Shown piece by piece: positions 54,216 to 61,779 of a DNA stretch of 64,000 bases. The stretch spans positions 62,001 to 126,000 of the forward strand of contig NZ_JAKVTW010000001.1 in assembly GCF_022489065.1 (NCBI RefSeq), in the 5' to 3' direction. The position numbers and the translations under genes were made by a program. Each line of letters opens with the position of its first letter. Position 1 is the first letter of the stretch. A model generated the notes under the pieces. The model worked only from the letters and a program-made list of their open reading frames with translations. It made no database searches and was not told where the DNA came from. The DNA comes from Vreelandella neptunia (lineage in GTDB: Bacteria; Pseudomonadota; Gammaproteobacteria; Pseudomonadales; Halomonadaceae).

Positions 54216-55311
54216 AGGGTTGGCTGCCGTGGCAAAGCTGCTGATAGTGCTCAAGCAGTGAGTGCATAACGCCATCCCAATTGAAATGGCGTTCGACATG
54301 GCGACGCGCATAGCGCCCGCTAGCGGCGACATCGTTGCTAAATAGCGCCACACAAGCCTCTGCCATGGCGGTGTGATCAAGTGGCTTGCATAAAATACCT
54401 GCGCCCAGCGGCACGTTTTCTGCCAGTGCCCCTGCATTTGCCGCTATGACTGGAATGCCGCTTGCCATGGCTTCCTGGGCAATTAAGCCGAACGTCTCCC
54501 TTGTGCCTGCGTGCAGCAGGGTGTCGCTACTAGCGAGTGCTTTGGCGACCTCGTGGGCGCCACAGCAGCGATCCACAATGGTGACGTTGCTGGGTACGTG
54601 ATGCGGCATGCCGGGGCCCATCAGCAGCAAATGGTAATCGCTGCCTAACTGACGCATCGTTGAAAGCAGCACATCTATATTTTTCTCGCGAGAGTTGCGC
54701 CCCACAAAAATCAGCAGCTTTTTATCGCTGGAGATGCCCATGGCTTGGCGGAAAGCAGGGTCACTCTGCTGAGGGTTAAATTGCGCCAAATCGACGCCCA
54801 GTGGCTGGACGCGAACGTTATCGACGCCCCAGTCCTTCAGCCGATTCGCCATCGCATTGCACGGTGCCAGTACGCTATCAAACTGGCTATAAAGCGACGT
54901 GACATAGCGTATTAAGCGCCTTTCGACGTAGCGTCCAAAACGATCACCCATCAAGCGCGGAAGATCGGAGTGATAAAAACCGACCACAGGTACGCCAAGC
55001 CGTTGACCTGCTGCAAGCGCAGCCCAAGCGGTTACGTACGGGTCGCCTGCCTCAATGAGATCAGGCTTTAGATCAACCAGGGCATCCCGCCAGGGGGAGC
55101 CACGTAGCGGGAAACGATAGCCCTGGCCTAGAGGCAGGTGTAGTGCCGGTAAGGTGTGATGATCGCCCAAGCTATCGCGTTCTGCCCCCGGCACCAGCAG
55201 GCTGGTACGCAGCTGTGGGATACGTGAAAAAACACGGTGCTTGGCCTGTAAGTAGGTACGCACACCGCCGCTGGCGGGGGCATGAAACATCGTCACATCG
55301 GCAATGTGCAA
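54193..55311 (-). CDS. Glycosyltransferase family 4 (GT-B fold)
   Basis: A 372-residue cytoplasmic glycosyltransferase. The N-terminus HIADVTMFHAPASGGVRTYL carries the GGVRTY acceptor-side motif. The C-terminal nucleotide-sugar domain has IFVGRNSREKNIDVLL, LHAGTRETFGLIAQEAMASGIPVIA with the E-x7-E pattern of GT4 enzymes, and NAGALAENV. I choose the TTG at 55311: GGAGG lies 5 nt before it and the family start begins right there; an earlier TTG is at 55329. The overlap with the UPF0104 gene suggests joint work on a glycolipid or membrane glycan, such as mannosylation of a lipid. That is an inference. Confidence 0.88.
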   Translation of the reverse strand: MHIADVTMFHAPASGGVRTYLQAKHRVFSRIPQLRTSLLVPGAERDSLGDHHTLPALHLPLGQGYRFPLRGSPWRDALVDLKPDLIEAGDPYVTAWAALAAGQRLGVPVVGFYHSDLPRLMGDRFGRYVERRLIRYVTSLYSQFDSVLAPCNAMANRLKDWGVDNVRVQPLGVDLAQFNPQQSDPAFRQAMGISSDKKLLIFVGRNSREKNIDVLLSTMRQLGSDYHLLLMGPGMPHHVPSNVTIVDRCCGAHEVAKALASSDTLLHAGTRETFGLIAQEAMASGIPVIAANAGALAENVPLGAGILCKPLDHTAMAEACVALFSNDVAASGRYARRHVERHFNWDGVMHSLLEHYQQLCHGSQPYALHQHH

Positions 55312-55506
55312 GCTAACCTCCAACCACAAAGAGTGTCATCGTTTCACAATAAAGGAGAAATAAGTCAGTTCAGCGACAGTTGAGCCGAGGCTTTTATTTC
55401 CTGCTACTCCCTATCAACGCCTCCTTCTATCACAGTTATTCCAACGGAAAGCTTGTCGTTTTCTTTAGCTTATTTGTTGACTCGTGGCCCGACTAGACTA
55501 ATATAA

Positions 55507-55553
55507 CATCCATATGGATGGTATTTGGATTCCAATTAGATGTTTTTTTGGAT
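55507..55553 (+). promoter_or_regulatory. Palindromic operator region of the RHH regulator
   Basis: CATCCATATGGATG (55507-55520) is a perfect palindrome, and TTGGATTCCAA (55525-55535) a second one. GGAT recurs at 55516, 55527 and 55550, that is 11 and 23 bp apart, on the same face of the helix. Located 65-110 bp before the ribbon-helix-helix gene, it fits cooperative binding of such a dimer and probable autoregulation. Confidence 0.5.
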
Positions 55554-55617
55554 GCTGGCTAGATTTTTAAGCCGTATCAAAAGATGTCATGCGACTGAGT
55601 ACAACGAGGAACGATAA

Positions 55618-56034
55618 ATGAGCGTGCATGAAATACGCCGCAAGGGCGGTGATTCCAGTGAGAAAATCACTATCAACCTTGGGGTGGTAGACCTGGGACA
55701 GATCGATTTGCTGGTTCAGGAAGGTTTTTATTCCAATCGGACCGATCTGATTCGTACCGCTATTCGCAATCAGTTGTTGACCCATGCCGAGGTCGTTAAG
55801 GAAACCGTGACCCGTAAGGCGTTTGTTTTGGGTCTTGAGCATTACAGTCGTGCGGATCTTGAGGCTCTACAGGTAGCCGGGGAGAAGTTACAGATTCAGG
55901 TGCTGGGCATGGCCAGCATTGCCGATGACGTAACGCCTGAGCTTGCCCTAGCCACCATTGAGTCCGTCGTGGTCTTGGGCGCCTTGAACGCCAGCAAAGC
56001 GGTTAAGGCTGCTCTGGCAGATCGCATCCACTGA
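55618..56034 (+). CDS. Ribbon-helix-helix (CopG-like) transcriptional regulator
   Basis: A 138-residue protein. Residues 13-55 (SEKITINLGVVDLGQIDLLVQEGFYSNRTDLIRTAIRNQL) read as a ribbon-helix-helix DNA-binding unit: a beta strand, a helix, then N-R-T-D-x-I-R-x-A-I in the second helix. The C-terminal 80 residues, rich in Ala/Val/Leu, probably form an oligomerisation or ligand domain. GAGGAACGATAA is the ribosome site. It stands 59 bp before the PHB-depolymerase-like gene, in the same direction, and is preceded by palindromes. Control of that gene and of itself is inferred. Confidence 0.82.
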   Translation: MSVHEIRRKGGDSSEKITINLGVVDLGQIDLLVQEGFYSNRTDLIRTAIRNQLLTHAEVVKETVTRKAFVLGLEHYSRADLEALQVAGEKLQIQVLGMASIADDVTPELALATIESVVVLGALNASKAVKAALADRIH

Positions 56035-56093
56035 AGGGCTCAGGCTCACTCAATAAACACTGACTAAGCAATCATTGAATAAGGATATTGAAA

Positions 56094-57317
56094 ATGATCG
56101 ATGCCACGATGACGAAGCGAATGGAAGAAGCGACGCGGCTAACCCGCGCGGGAAAACTCCAAGAGGCCATGGCTATTCTCCAGGGCGGTTCACCTGAATC
56201 GAGAGGCGCTGAAACGCCGAATACCTCTTACCAAGAAGGCAATACCTTCGACGGGACCTGCGAGGTCATCGACGAAGAAGCCACCGTATCTAAGCCAGCG
56301 CCTGCCGAGCCGCCAACGGGATCATTCTCACCCGGCGATATTAAAATGCCTGCTGCATGGCGCGATAAGTGGATGAAGTTTCGCGGTGGAGTGGCGCAGC
56401 CCGTGCAAGCAACGAGTACCAGCGTGGAACCACAGCCCGGGGCGTTTACTGCCGGTCGGTTTACCAGCCCTTTGGGCTCGCGTGATTACAAACTGTATAT
56501 CCCTAGCGGCTATACCGGTCAGGCGCTACCGCTGGTGGTTATGCTGCATGGCTGCACACAGAACCCCGATGACTTCGCTGCCGGAACCGAGATGAACAGG
56601 CTGGCCGAAGAGCAGTTGTGCTGTGTGCTCTATCCGGCCCAGCCGATGACCGCCAACAGCTCGAAATGCTGGAACTGGTTTAAAGCCGAAGACCAACAGC
56701 GCGAGGGCGGTGAGCCCGCGATTATTGCGGGCATGACCCGCCAGATCATTAAGACCCATGGCCTTGATGGATCCCGAGTCTACGTCGCAGGCTTGTCGGC
56801 AGGCGCCGCCATGGCAACTACCCTAGCGATGACCTACCCAGATCTGTTTGCGGCGGTGGGCGTGCACTCCGGGTTGCCCCACGGCGTGGCCCAAAGTCTT
56901 CCTGATGCCTTGGGCGCCATGCAAGGAGGTACAGGGCCTCTTGGCGGTGGTAAAGCGAAAGGGGCCGGTTGGGCATCGGAAGTGCCCGCGATTATCTTTC
57001 ATGGGGATCGCGACACTACCGTGCACCCCAGCAATGCTGATCGCGTGGCCGCCCAGTACAGTACATCGCGTCAAGCCGGGGCGACGGTAGAGCAGGGGAA
57101 GGTGTCTAATGGCCATGCCTATACGCGTACCACGCATCACAATGCGAAGGGCGAACCACACCTGGAGCAGTGGCAGGTACACGGGGCGGGCCACGCTTGG
57201 TCGGGCGGCAGCGCGAAGGGCAGCTATACCGATTCCAAGGGCCCCGATGCCACCAAGGAAATGCTGCGTTTTTTCTTTCAGCAACAACTGCATCAAGCAT
57301 CAGCAGGTAGAGCGTGA
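56094..57317 (+). CDS. PHB depolymerase-family esterase (LpqC-type alpha/beta hydrolase)
   Basis: A 407-residue alpha/beta hydrolase of the short-chain polyhydroxyalkanoate depolymerase/esterase family. Oxyanion motif HGCTQNPDDFA is at 152-162, the lipase box GLSAG gives Ser235 as nucleophile, the acid is in FHGDRDTTVHPSNA and the histidine in HGAGHAWSGGS. The N-terminal 110 residues contain a helical start (EEATRLTRAGKLQEAMAIL) and an acidic, Pro-rich linker but no signal peptide. An intracellular role, such as turnover of stored PHA, or unusual export is therefore possible. AAGGA lies 8 nt before ATG 56094. Polymer specificity is inferred from the family. Confidence 0.88.
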   Translation: MIDATMTKRMEEATRLTRAGKLQEAMAILQGGSPESRGAETPNTSYQEGNTFDGTCEVIDEEATVSKPAPAEPPTGSFSPGDIKMPAAWRDKWMKFRGGVAQPVQATSTSVEPQPGAFTAGRFTSPLGSRDYKLYIPSGYTGQALPLVVMLHGCTQNPDDFAAGTEMNRLAEEQLCCVLYPAQPMTANSSKCWNWFKAEDQQREGGEPAIIAGMTRQIIKTHGLDGSRVYVAGLSAGAAMATTLAMTYPDLFAAVGVHSGLPHGVAQSLPDALGAMQGGTGPLGGGKAKGAGWASEVPAIIFHGDRDTTVHPSNADRVAAQYSTSRQAGATVEQGKVSNGHAYTRTTHHNAKGEPHLEQWQVHGAGHAWSGGSAKGSYTDSKGPDATKEMLRFFFQQQLHQASAGRA

Positions 57318-57322
57318 TCTTG

Positions 57323-57347
57323 CCGCCTCGGCCTATGTTCGAGGCGG
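57323..57347 (+). terminator. Stem-loop after the depolymerase-like gene
   Basis: CCGCCTCG (57323-57330) pairs with CGAGGCGG (57340-57347). Only GTGTATTCTG follows, so termination is uncertain. The rest of the 272-bp gap is AT-rich regulatory DNA for the next operon. Confidence 0.5.
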
Positions 57348-57534
57348 TGTATTCTGTTCGATATGGGAAAGATTCAAGGAAAATGAATATGTAACAACAG
57401 AGTGCAAATGCATTCATTATGGTGCATGCAATCTATAAACCCAGTCGAGGTTCGGAGTATTGGCAGTTAGTTAAACAGAGGAAGGCTGTTCGGTTTTATA
57501 CAATCATATTGATTTTTTATAATTAAATCGATTT

Positions 57535-57552
57535 TTGGCATGGTAAATGCAA
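57535..57552 (+). promoter_or_regulatory. Sigma-54 (-24/-12) promoter of the ABC/amidase operon
   Basis: TTGGCATGGTAAATGCAA matches the sigma-54 consensus closely, with GG and GC 12 bp apart. Transcription would start near 57562, 28 nt before the ATPase gene. The activator is not encoded next to it. NtrC control is the simplest explanation but no NtrC site was identified with confidence. Confidence 0.78.
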
Positions 57553-57589
57553 TTTCTAGGAGACCCAGGCATCCCCAAAGGTTCTAACG

Positions 57590-58435
57590 ATGAACTCATC
57601 AATCGCCGTCCCCGTCTCCTCGAACCCGACGCTCAATAATCCAGGCATGCACCGCCAAAGTGTTATTTCTCTTAGCGGAGTTAAAAAGGCCTTCACCAGT
57701 CCTAACGGTGAATCAATTTCTGTCATCGAAGACATCACATTAGACATCAAGCAAGAGGAGTTCATCAGCATCGTAGGGCCGAGCGGCTGTGGTAAGAGCA
57801 CGATGTTCAATATTATCGCCAGTTTGCTCGAACCCAGCGATGGCAGTATTACCTTAAGTGGTCGGGATCCAGCATGCGGTGCACGCATCGGTTATATGCT
57901 CCAGCGTGACTTGCTCTTTCCTTGGCGAACCATTATCGACAACGTCTGTTTAGGGTTAGAAATTCAAGGAGTTGCTAAAGCCAAGCGTTACGCCATGGCA
58001 CGCGAACAGTTGGCTCGTTATGGTCTTGCGGATTTCGCTGATCAATACCCCAACACACTGTCCGGCGGTATGCGGCAAAGAGTGGCGCTAATCCGTACGT
58101 TAATCACTGACCCAGATCTCATTCTGCTCGATGAGCCTTTCTCAGCGCTGGATTATCAAACACGTTTGGTACTCGAAGAAGAGATTGTCTCCATCCTTAA
58201 AGAGCAACATAAAACGGTAGTGCTGATCACTCACGACATAGGTGAAGCTATTGCCATGTCGGATCGGGTGGCGGTAATGACACAGCGACCTACCTCCGTA
58301 AAGAAAATCTATGATGTAGGACTTTCCCGCGAACTTGGCTCCTGCTTAAAAGCCCGCAGCGATGTCCGTTATCAGCGTTACTTCGACAGCATTTGGGATG
58401 ATTTAGATATCCAGATTGCGGGAGTTGAACAATGA
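57590..58435 (+). CDS. ABC transporter ATP-binding protein (nitrate/sulfonate/taurine family)
   Basis: A 281-residue ATPase. Walker A GPSGCGKST is at about 63-71, the Q-loop is LQRDLLFPW, the signature LSGGMRQR, Walker B LILLDEPFSALD and the H-loop LITHDIGEA. This LSGGMRQR/LFPWRT pattern belongs to the SsuB/TauB/NrtD group. About 25 residues precede the ATPase fold. The stop overlaps the permease start (ATGA). With the permease, binding protein and amidase behind a sigma-54 promoter, it probably imports a nitrogen-containing compound. Confidence 0.92.
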   Translation: MNSSIAVPVSSNPTLNNPGMHRQSVISLSGVKKAFTSPNGESISVIEDITLDIKQEEFISIVGPSGCGKSTMFNIIASLLEPSDGSITLSGRDPACGARIGYMLQRDLLFPWRTIIDNVCLGLEIQGVAKAKRYAMAREQLARYGLADFADQYPNTLSGGMRQRVALIRTLITDPDLILLDEPFSALDYQTRLVLEEEIVSILKEQHKTVVLITHDIGEAIAMSDRVAVMTQRPTSVKKIYDVGLSRELGSCLKARSDVRYQRYFDSIWDDLDIQIAGVEQ

Positions 58436-59268
58436 GCGAGGCACAATTTTATACTCATACCATTCGTGCCGGCAGCGTAAAAGAGAACGATGAGCAGCGC
58501 GCACGCAGTAGCTTTTTAACTGATAATTTATGGCGGATTGCGGGGATAGGGTTAGTCGTTGTTTTATGGCAAATAGGCGTTATGAACGAATGGATCAACC
58601 CCTTTTTAATGGGCTCCCCGGTGGGTATCGCAGGCGAGGCTTGGCGATTAATACAGTCTGGTCAACTGCTTAATGACACTATTGCGACGGTTTACGCCAC
58701 TGTCGTGGGCTTCCTGCTAGGCAGTATCCTCGGTTCTATTAGCGGGCTGCTACTGTGGTTTTCGCGAACTACCGCTCGCATTATCGACCCCTTCATGGTG
58801 GCTCTCAACGGCCTACCTAAAATTGCGCTGGCGCCGATGATCATCATTTGGTTTGGCTCCGGAATGCTCTCAAAAATTGCCCTCGCCTTCGTAGCGACGT
58901 TTGTCGTCGCTCTGCTCTCTGCCTATCAGGGTACGCACCAAATTGATCGTAATCTCATTAACTTGATGCGCTCGATGGGTGCCAGTCGTCGTGAAGTATT
59001 TACCAAAGTGGTGGCGCCAGCATCGTTGCCCTGGATCATTTCCGCTTTCCGCTTAAACATCGGATTTGCCTTGATTGCTGAAATTGGCGGTGAGTTTATC
59101 TCCTCCGACCGTGGTTTAGGTCGCATGATTTTTGTCGCAGGAAACCTATTTAACCTCAATGTTGTTTGGGTGGGCGTAATCACTCTAATGATTGTGGCCA
59201 TCGTGCTGTACGTCATCGTATCTCAGGTTGAGAAGCGCTTACTGCCATGGGAACAAGGCCAGCGATAG
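58432..59268 (+). CDS. ABC transporter permease (SsuC/TauC family)
   Basis: A 278-residue inner-membrane permease with six hydrophobic segments, the first at about 34-50. The cytoplasmic coupling loop NLINLMRSMGASRREVFTKVVAPASLPWIISAFRLNIG is the EAA-like motif of the nitrate/sulfonate/taurine class. The N-terminal 30 residues are polar. It overlaps the ATPase gene by 4 bp and precedes the binding-protein gene by 65 bp. Confidence 0.92.
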   Translation: MSEAQFYTHTIRAGSVKENDEQRARSSFLTDNLWRIAGIGLVVVLWQIGVMNEWINPFLMGSPVGIAGEAWRLIQSGQLLNDTIATVYATVVGFLLGSILGSISGLLLWFSRTTARIIDPFMVALNGLPKIALAPMIIIWFGSGMLSKIALAFVATFVVALLSAYQGTHQIDRNLINLMRSMGASRREVFTKVVAPASLPWIISAFRLNIGFALIAEIGGEFISSDRGLGRMIFVAGNLFNLNVVWVGVITLMIVAIVLYVIVSQVEKRLLPWEQGQR

Positions 59269-59333
59269 ATACAGCAAAGTAAGTTGTGCGTCCCTACTGT
59301 TCGTCAATCGATAACGTCAAGAGGCAGGACAAG

Positions 59334-60314
59334 ATGAAACTTTCTTCCGTCTATAAGCGTGCTGTTTTCGGTACTGGGCTGCTGGCATTAGGTGCTTCTG
59401 CACCACTTCAAGCAGATGATATGGATACCATTTTAATTAATGAAGCCTTTCATTCGCTGCTCTATTTGCCGGTCTATGTCGCTAAACATGAAGGCATTTT
59501 CAATAATCATAATATTGATGTACCGGTGGTGCGCTCGGCGGGATCAGGGCCTGCTGCATTAGCCTCAGTATTAGCAGGAGAGTCTCAGTTCTCGGTTCAT
59601 GGCCCTGAGCACGTGGGCTTTGCTCAGGAGCAGGGCGGTAGCGGCAAAGCCATTAGTGCTGTAGCTAACAGTGCGCCTGTATGGGTACTGGCTCATCCAG
59701 ATCTCGACTATGACTCTCCTGCGGATCTGGCAGGTAAAGAGGTGGTGGTTGGGCTGGCTCCGGGTACCTCGAATACACTCATACGCAGGTTGATCGCCGA
59801 CGCAGGGCTCGAAGGTGAAGTGGATGTCACCGAAGTGCAGAATGGTTCTGAGCTAGGCCCTGTGCTTTCGGGGCGTGGTGATATTGCGGTTGCCTACCAG
59901 CCCCAGGTGGAGCAAGGAATTTCTCAAGGCTTGGAAATTATTCACGCCTTTACTGATGATTATCCCGAGTATGCCTTTTCAACCATTAACACCTCGCAAG
60001 AGATGATTGATGAAAATCCTGATCTAGTAAAACGCTTTGTTATGGCGATCAATGATTCTCTTGAGTTAATCCACTCAGATGCGGACATCGCGAAGGCCGT
60101 AGCGCGACTTGAGTTTGGTGACCTGCAAGGAGAAGTGGTGGATGCTGCCGTCCAGCGTATGATTGAAAATAGTGTCTATCCTGAAAGCGTAATGATTACT
60201 GAAGATGCTTTTACCAACGCGATCGAAATGCAGCAGTTTGTGGGCAATATTAAAGGCGATATGTTCTACGAGGATATTGTTGACGCTTCTTTTGCCAGCG
60301 AAGTAGTTCAGTAA
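59334..60314 (+). CDS. ABC transporter substrate-binding protein (SsuA/THI5-like)
   Basis: A 326-residue periplasmic protein with a cleavable signal (cleavage after LQA, about residue 27). The mature domain begins MDTILINEAFHSLLYLPVYVAKHEG and contains DLAGKEVVVGLAPGTSNTLIRRL, the NMT1/THI5/SsuA fold. I place the start at ATG 59334: AGGA is 6 nt upstream and the signal peptide starts there, whereas the longer frame from 59286 adds a polar leader. The ligand is unknown; pyrimidine precursors, amides or sulfonates occur in this family. A terminator follows, before the amidase. Confidence 0.9.
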   Translation: MKLSSVYKRAVFGTGLLALGASAPLQADDMDTILINEAFHSLLYLPVYVAKHEGIFNNHNIDVPVVRSAGSGPAALASVLAGESQFSVHGPEHVGFAQEQGGSGKAISAVANSAPVWVLAHPDLDYDSPADLAGKEVVVGLAPGTSNTLIRRLIADAGLEGEVDVTEVQNGSELGPVLSGRGDIAVAYQPQVEQGISQGLEIIHAFTDDYPEYAFSTINTSQEMIDENPDLVKRFVMAINDSLELIHSDADIAKAVARLEFGDLQGEVVDAAVQRMIENSVYPESVMITEDAFTNAIEMQQFVGNIKGDMFYEDIVDASFASEVVQ

Positions 60315-60344
60315 CGTTATTATTTATAAAAAAAAGAGGGTCGA

Positions 60345-60382
60345 TCAAGTGGCGTTAACGTAGCGCCACTTGATTTTTTTTA
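60345..60382 (+). terminator. Rho-independent terminator between the binding protein and amidase genes
   Basis: ATCAAGTGGCG (60345-60355) pairs with CGCCACTTGAT (60365-60375), followed by eight T residues. It should reduce or stop read-through into the amidase gene. No separate promoter for the amidase is evident, so partial termination is a possibility. Confidence 0.88.
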
Positions 60383-60432
60383 CTGGCAACAGCTGTCAGT
60401 AATGGCCTTTGATAGTTTTACAGGAGAGCGTT

Positions 60433-61704
60433 GTGACCATTGATCCCCATTTGACCATCGAGAACTATCAAGCCGCTTTGAAAGAAGGCCGTGCCGAGCC
60501 CTATGACTGGTGGCACTACTGCGCAGCCCATATAGAAACACGCGAGCCCGAGGTGCAAGCCTGGGAGGCGCTGGCACCACGCTTGCCAGCGTTACCTTCA
60601 GAGGTAGATGTAGGCAGTAAGCCACTGTATGGAGTGCCGGTAGGTATTAAAGACATAATCGACACAACGAATATGCCCATTACCTGGGGCACTCGCGGTT
60701 ATCTTAGCTCTCCTGGTTCACAGTTAAATGCTGCACTGGTCACGCTTTTAGAGCAGCAAGGGGCGCTGGTCATGGGCAAAACGGTATCGACAGAGTTTGC
60801 CTACTTCACTCCCGGCAAGACCCGCAATCCCCATGATCCAACCCGCACACCGGGAGGTTCATCAAGCGGCTCGGCTGCGGCTGTTGCAGCCGGTATGGTG
60901 CCGTTGGCATTTGGTACACAAACGGCTGGCAGCATGATTCGGCCAGCGAGTTACTGTGGCGTATTTGGCTTCAAGCCCACGTTTGGCACGCTTAGCTGTG
61001 ACGGCGTGAAACCGTTTGCGGCCTCGCTAGATACGTTAGGCTGGTTTACCCGCCATATCGACGATATCTGCACGACGTTCTCGGCGCTGACCAAGGCGCC
61101 CACCATCCCAGCGTTAGATAACCTCAAAGGTGTCCGCGTTGGTATCCGCACCTTGCCCATTGATGAGCCGCTGACGCCTGAGGTTGAGCAGGCCCTGGCA
61201 AATGCGCAGGCACGTTTTGAGCAGGCGGGTGCCGAGGTAGTGCCACTAAATTTAGATGCCCGCTACGAAGCACTCGTTGAGCATCAAAAAGTGGTTATGG
61301 CCTATGAAGCTGCTCAATCACTAGCGAGTGAATATCAGGATTACGCCGCTAAGATGGGCGTTAAACTGGTTCAGTTAATCGAGCAGGGACGCGCCACTAG
61401 CTTTCATCGCTATATCGAAGCCAAGCGTGCCGCTAGCGAAATGCAGCAGGCGCTTGCTCAGGTATTTAGCGAGCAGGTAGATATCATTCTCGCCGCTAGT
61501 GCTCAAGGCGAAGCGCCGAAAGGCCTCGATGCAACTGGCGACCCCATATATTGTCGGGCATGGACACTGTTGGGAGTGCCTTGCCTCAATTTACCGTTGA
61601 GCCAAGGGAGTGCCGGCATGCCGGTGGGGGTGCAGGTAATTGCCGATCGCTGGCAGGATGAGAAGCTTTTACAGATCGCCCGCACGTTGATGAAGGCGGA
61701 CTAA
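60433..61704 (+). CDS. Amidase (amidase-signature family)
   Basis: A 423-residue cytoplasmic hydrolase. The Ser-cis-Ser-Lys triad is Lys73 in GIKDIIDTT, the cis-Ser in GGSSSGSAAA (141-150) and the nucleophile Ser167 in GTQTAGSMIRPAS. The start is GTG 60433: AGGAGA lies 5-6 nt before it; the frame extends upstream without a better site. It follows the ABC importer, so it likely releases ammonia or an acid from an imported amide. This fits the sigma-54 promoter, although a terminator separates them. AtzF-like or glutamyl-amidotransferase-like roles are alternatives; gatB-like partners are absent. Confidence 0.9.
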   Translation: MTIDPHLTIENYQAALKEGRAEPYDWWHYCAAHIETREPEVQAWEALAPRLPALPSEVDVGSKPLYGVPVGIKDIIDTTNMPITWGTRGYLSSPGSQLNAALVTLLEQQGALVMGKTVSTEFAYFTPGKTRNPHDPTRTPGGSSSGSAAAVAAGMVPLAFGTQTAGSMIRPASYCGVFGFKPTFGTLSCDGVKPFAASLDTLGWFTRHIDDICTTFSALTKAPTIPALDNLKGVRVGIRTLPIDEPLTPEVEQALANAQARFEQAGAEVVPLNLDARYEALVEHQKVVMAYEAAQSLASEYQDYAAKMGVKLVQLIEQGRATSFHRYIEAKRAASEMQQALAQVFSEQVDIILAASAQGEAPKGLDATGDPIYCRAWTLLGVPCLNLPLSQGSAGMPVGVQVIADRWQDEKLLQIARTLMKAD

Positions 61705-61727
61705 TTATCAGCCAAACAGCGTAAACA

Positions 61728-61753
61728 ACAACGGCGCCCTTAGGCGCCGTTGT
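61728..61753. terminator. Hairpin between amidase and rnb (convergent)
   Basis: ACAACGGCGCC (61728-61738) pairs with GGCGCCGTTGT (61743-61753) over a four-base loop. It has no long T-run on either side but sits exactly between two convergent genes. Confidence 0.75.
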
Positions 61754-61779
61754 CGGTTATTGCGAGTAAACGAGTGTGT

